Assembly (NCBI GenBank): GCA_023100825.1
Contig: CP095846.1
Coordinates: 1,798,001-1,862,000 of the forward strand
Direction of reading: 5' to 3'
DNA from: Nocardioidaceae bacterium SCSIO 66511
GTDB taxonomy: Bacteria > Actinomycetota > Actinomycetes > Propionibacteriales > Nocardioidaceae
Length of the DNA: 64,000 nucleotides
Of this stretch, positions 61,022 through 64,000 are shown piece by piece; the first letter of the stretch is position 1, and each line of letters opens with the position of its first letter. A program made the position numbers and the translations under genes. The notes under the pieces are model-generated. The model did no database searches. It saw only the letters and a program-made list of their open reading frames with translations, and was not told where the DNA came from.

Positions 61022-61864
61022 GTGAGTACGTTCGCATGGGCCAAGGGCCACGGCACGGAGAACGACTTCGTGATCCTGCCCGACGCCGACACCCGGGTCC
61101 ACGGTGACCTGGCGCCCGATTTCGTTGCCGCTCTCTGCGATCGGCGCCGAGGGATCGGCGCCGACGGGGTGCTGCGAGTCGTACGCTCGTCTGCGGTCGG
61201 TGTCGACGACGGCTCGTTGTGGTTCATGGACTACCGCAACGCCGACGGCTCGGTGAGCGAGATGTGCGGCAACGGCGTACGCGTCTTCGCGGCGTACCTC
61301 GCTCGTGAGGGTCTCGCTGACGGCGCCGCACCGGTGGCGATCGGCACCAGAGACGGGGTCAAAACGGTCACGTACGAGCCCGACGGCCGATACACCGTCG
61401 ACATGGGCGTACCGAAGACCTTCGGCGACTCGTCGGTATCGGTCGGGTCGTCGCAGTGGAGTGCGTTGCACGTCGACACGGGCAACCCGCATGCGGTTGC
61501 GTTCGTCAGCGATCTCGCCGACGCCGGATCGTTGATCGACGAGCCGGAGTACGACCGCGAGGAGTACCCGCACGGGGTGAACATCGAGTTCGTCGTACCG
61601 CGAGGTGAGCGGCACGTGCAGATGCGCGTACACGAACGCGGCTCGGGCGAGACCCGGTCGTGCGGCACCGGTGCGTGTGCGGTCGCGGTCGCAACGGCCG
61701 TACGCGACGGGGCGAACCCGTCCGAGACCGGTCAGCCCGCGACGTACCGGGTCGATCTGCCGGGCGGCACCCTCGACATCACCTGGCGACCCGACGGCCG
61801 GCTGCTGATGACCGGTCCCGCGGCGATCGTCGCCGACGGCGACCTGATCTGGCACGGCGAGTAG
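61022..61864 (+). CDS. dapF: Diaminopimelate epimerase
   Basis: Interconverts LL- and meso-diaminopimelate, the last step before wall crosslinking and lysine. It has 280 residues with the two catalytic cysteines C82 (EMCGNGVR) and C214 (RSCGTGAC) and the usual two-lobed symmetry. Cytosolic and cofactor-free. The pathway partner dapA is at the start of this window. Confidence 0.96.
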   Translation: MSTFAWAKGHGTENDFVILPDADTRVHGDLAPDFVAALCDRRRGIGADGVLRVVRSSAVGVDDGSLWFMDYRNADGSVSEMCGNGVRVFAAYLAREGLADGAAPVAIGTRDGVKTVTYEPDGRYTVDMGVPKTFGDSSVSVGSSQWSALHVDTGNPHAVAFVSDLADAGSLIDEPEYDREEYPHGVNIEFVVPRGERHVQMRVHERGSGETRSCGTGACAVAVATAVRDGANPSETGQPATYRVDLPGGTLDITWRPDGRLLMTGPAAIVADGDLIWHGE

Positions 61865-61966
61865 CTGTCCCGGTGCGGGGTGACGGGGACGTTGTGCAAT
61901 AAGTCGGTCGCCCGTGGCGTTGAACCGTGCAAGGATCGACGTTACGAGCAATTCGATGAGGTGAGC

Positions 61967-63367
61967 ATGACGGTACGACCCGAAGAGCCCATGAGCGACG
62001 AGCAGTACGAGGACGGCCTCGAACTAGAGGAACGCAACTCGCTGCGCCGGATCGCCGGGCTCTCGACCGAGCTGGAGGACATCAGCGAGGTCGAGTACCG
62101 CCAGCTTCGCCTCGAGCGCGTCGTGCTCGTCGGCGTCTGGACGGAGGGCTCGGCCGACGACGCGGAGAACTCTCTCGCCGAGCTGAAGCTGCTTGCGGAG
62201 ACCGCGGGCTCCGATGTGCTCGAGGCCATGATCCAGCGCCGGCAGCGGCCCGATCCGGCGACGTTCATCGGCCGTGGCAAGGTCGACGACCTCCGGATTG
62301 CCGTCGAGTCGTCCGGGGCCGACACGGTGATCTGCGACGGTGAGCTCGCGCCGAGCCAGCTGCGTAACCTCGAGGATCGCGTCAAGGTGAAGGTCGTCGA
62401 CCGCACCGCACTGATCCTCGACATCTTCGCTCAGCACGCCAAGAGCCGCGAGGGCAAGGCACAGGTCGAGCTCGCGCAACTGCAGTACATGAAGCAACGG
62501 CTGCGCGGCTGGGGCGGCAACCTCTCCCGGCAGGCCGGTGGCCGGGTCGGCGCCGACGGCGGTGGCATCGGCGGCCGTGGCCCAGGTGAGACGAAGATCG
62601 AGACCGATCGGCGACGGATCAACGACAAGATCGCGAAGCTGCGGCGGGAGCTCAAGCACATGGGCAAGACCCGCGAGACGAAGAAGTCGCAGCGTCGCCG
62701 TAACGCGATCCCGTCGGTATCCATCGCGGGCTACACCAACGCCGGCAAGTCGAGCCTGCTCAACCGCCTGACGAGTGCGGGCGTGCTGGTCGAGGACGCG
62801 CTCTTCGCGACTCTCGACCCGACCACCCGACGTACCGAGACCGCAGACGGGCGCGTCTACACGTTGTCCGACACCGTCGGGTTCGTACGCCATCTCCCGC
62901 ACCAGCTCGTCGAGGCGTTCCGGTCGACGCTGGAGGAGGTCGCCGAGTCCGACCTGATCCTGCATGTCGTCGACGGGTCGCACCCCGACCCCGAGGGCCA
63001 GATCGCCGCGGTACGCGAGGTGTTCGCCGAGATCGGCGCGCATGACGTACCCGAGATCATTGTTATCAACAAGGCCGATGTCGCCGATCCGCTGGTCATC
63101 TCGCGGGTGCTGTCGAAGGAGCCGCACGCCGTGACGTGCTCCGCGCGTACCGGCGAGGGCATCGACAAGGTGCTCGCGACGCTCGAGGCAGAGCTGCCGA
63201 GGCCGTCGATCCAGGTTGACGTCGTGCTGCCGTACGACCGGGGCGATCTGCTCAACCAGATCCACACCCACGGCGAGATCGACTCGGTCGAGCACACCGG
63301 CGACGGCACCCATGTGATCGCAAGAGTCAACGACGACCTCGCCGGTGCGCTGGCGACGTACCGCTGA
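61967..63367 (+). CDS. hflX: GTPase HflX
   Basis: Ribosome-associated GTPase that rescues or splits stalled and heat-damaged ribosomes. The 466 residues include the HflX N-terminal domain (ELAPSQLRNLEDRV), the glycine-rich GGRGPGE hinge, G1 GYTNAGKSS, G3 DTVGF and G4 NKAD. ATG 61967 is preceded by GAGGTGA; 29 codons further upstream in frame are not family-like. It is about 100 bases after dapF. Confidence 0.95.
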   Translation: MTVRPEEPMSDEQYEDGLELEERNSLRRIAGLSTELEDISEVEYRQLRLERVVLVGVWTEGSADDAENSLAELKLLAETAGSDVLEAMIQRRQRPDPATFIGRGKVDDLRIAVESSGADTVICDGELAPSQLRNLEDRVKVKVVDRTALILDIFAQHAKSREGKAQVELAQLQYMKQRLRGWGGNLSRQAGGRVGADGGGIGGRGPGETKIETDRRRINDKIAKLRRELKHMGKTRETKKSQRRRNAIPSVSIAGYTNAGKSSLLNRLTSAGVLVEDALFATLDPTTRRTETADGRVYTLSDTVGFVRHLPHQLVEAFRSTLEEVAESDLILHVVDGSHPDPEGQIAAVREVFAEIGAHDVPEIIVINKADVADPLVISRVLSKEPHAVTCSARTGEGIDKVLATLEAELPRPSIQVDVVLPYDRGDLLNQIHTHGEIDSVEHTGDGTHVIARVNDDLAGALATYR

Positions 63368-63370
63368 GCC

Positions 63371-63604
63371 ATGGGGTCGGGGCGCCCGGAGGGTTTCGAG
63401 TACGTCGACCGGGGCGGTGAGGTCGTCGTACTGCACCACGGCAAGCGCGCGACCGTGCTACGCGGCGCGCGGGCCGAGCAGTTCCGGCGCGACATCGAGT
63501 ACGACGACCCGCAGGAGCTGATGGCGCGGCTGACCGGCAACTACAAGCGCGGCAATGAGCGGATGGGCAAGAACCACCCGCGCAACCGCGGGGGTCGTCG
63601 TTGA
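63371..63604 (+). CDS. Small conserved basic protein between hflX and dinG
   Basis: The 77-residue protein has FEYVDRGGEVVVLHHGKRATVLRG and a C-terminal MARLTGNYKRGNER...HPRNR basic tail. I recall homologues at the same place in other actinobacteria but no function. It starts three bases after hflX without a Shine-Dalgarno sequence, so translation probably depends on hflX. Confidence 0.8.
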   Translation: MGSGRPEGFEYVDRGGEVVVLHHGKRATVLRGARAEQFRRDIEYDDPQELMARLTGNYKRGNERMGKNHPRNRGGRR

Positions 63605-63656
63605 GCACCTGTGGACAGACCCGCCGCGCGTACGTCGCGGGCGGTAACCTCGCAGC

Positions 63657-64000
63657 GTGACCGACACCCAGCCGCCCGCAACCGACGAACGCACCGTGCG
63701 GGGCGTACTACACGCGGCCGTGTCGGCGGTCGGTGGTCAGGAGCGTCCCGGCCAGATCGAGATGGCCGAGGCGGTCGCGACGGCACTGGAATCGGAGCAG
63801 CATCTGCTCGTCCAAGCGGGCACGGGCACCGGTAAGTCGCTCGGCTACCTGGTGCCGAGCATTCTGCACGAGAAGCGAGTCGTGGTCGCCACTGCGACGC
63901 TCAATCTTCAACACCAGTTGGTCGAGCGCGATATCCCCGCCCTCGTCGAGGGTGTCCGCAGCGAGCTCGGGTCGTCCCCTTCGTACGCGGTGCTGAAGGG
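63657..64000 (+). CDS. dinG: ATP-dependent helicase DinG, 3'-truncated by the window
   Basis: The 114 codons present encode the start of an XPD-like helicase: RPGQIEMAEAV (Q-like motif) and Walker A GTGTGKS at residues 55-61, then TATLNLQHQL (motif Ia). The frame is open at base 64000. Start GTG 63657 is leaderless-like: TAACCT (63645-63650) ends six bases upstream. The upstream 52 bases hold no LexA box. Confidence 0.93.
   Translation, partial: MTDTQPPATDERTVRGVLHAAVSAVGGQERPGQIEMAEAVATALESEQHLLVQAGTGTGKSLGYLVPSILHEKRVVVATATLNLQHQLVERDIPALVEGVRSELGSSPSYAVLK

Overview
The window looks like a chromosomal segment of a high-GC Gram-positive bacterium (Actinomycetota), most likely of the Nocardioidaceae/Propionibacteriales type. 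The basis is very high GC with strong third-position GC, a ClgR regulator, the Nei2-Lhr repair pair, a LexA box of the GAAC-N4-GTTC type, and the order recA-recX-miaB-...-miaA-dapF-hflX-dinG. There is also a striking habit of starting genes 6-7 bases after a TANNNT -10 box, as in leaderless transcripts. No genus is claimed. I saw no rRNA, tRNA, CRISPR array, prophage or intact insertion sequence. No gene-free stretch exceeds about 260 bases.

Region 1 (1-13486) is a conserved housekeeping block: dapA (5' end cut by the window), rnj, a large secreted S53-type peptidase, then ftsK, a RodZ-like membrane HTH protein, rimO, pgsA, the CinA C-terminal domain and clgR. From rimO to cinA the genes overlap by 1-4 bases.

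Region 2 (13494-26363) holds the repair genes nei2 and lhr around a small secreted protein, then an ECF sigma factor overlapping a membrane-anchored beta-propeller partner. A divergent TetR/MmpL exporter pair with a clear promoter and operator follows, then a secreted HAD acid phosphatase made of two tandem copies.

Region 3 (26473-40670) is envelope biology: a DUF3046-MFS pair, a GtrA protein, and a translationally coupled trio (holin-like/phosphodiesterase fusion, metallo-beta-lactamase fold, DedA). After that come MTA phosphorylase plus a sugar-nucleotide epimerase, and a minus-strand operon of a multipass membrane protein with a two-component system. Divergent from that operon runs a compressed chain: glycosyltransferase, DUF2064, methyltransferase, cytochrome-b/molybdopterin fusion and a small membrane protein. 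The phosphodiesterase trio and this last chain are the best candidates for poorly described systems.

Region 4 (40671-64000) returns to the conserved block. recA carries both a LexA box and an adjacent LexA-independent damage promoter, and recX has a long inverted repeat inside its 5' coding region. Next come M28 and CapA-like lipoproteins, a GGDEF protein, the gluABCD glutamate importer, AraC/DUF2000, miaB, a methyltransferase, a Nudix hydrolase, a LigB-like protein, TetR with an alpha/beta hydrolase, two MT0933-like antitoxin paralogues, miaA and a universal stress protein. A 168-bp MITE-like element separates the latter from ggt, followed by dapF, hflX, a small conserved protein and the 5' part of dinG. 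Coordinates are exact readings of the sequence. Functions rest on motif recognition without database searches.
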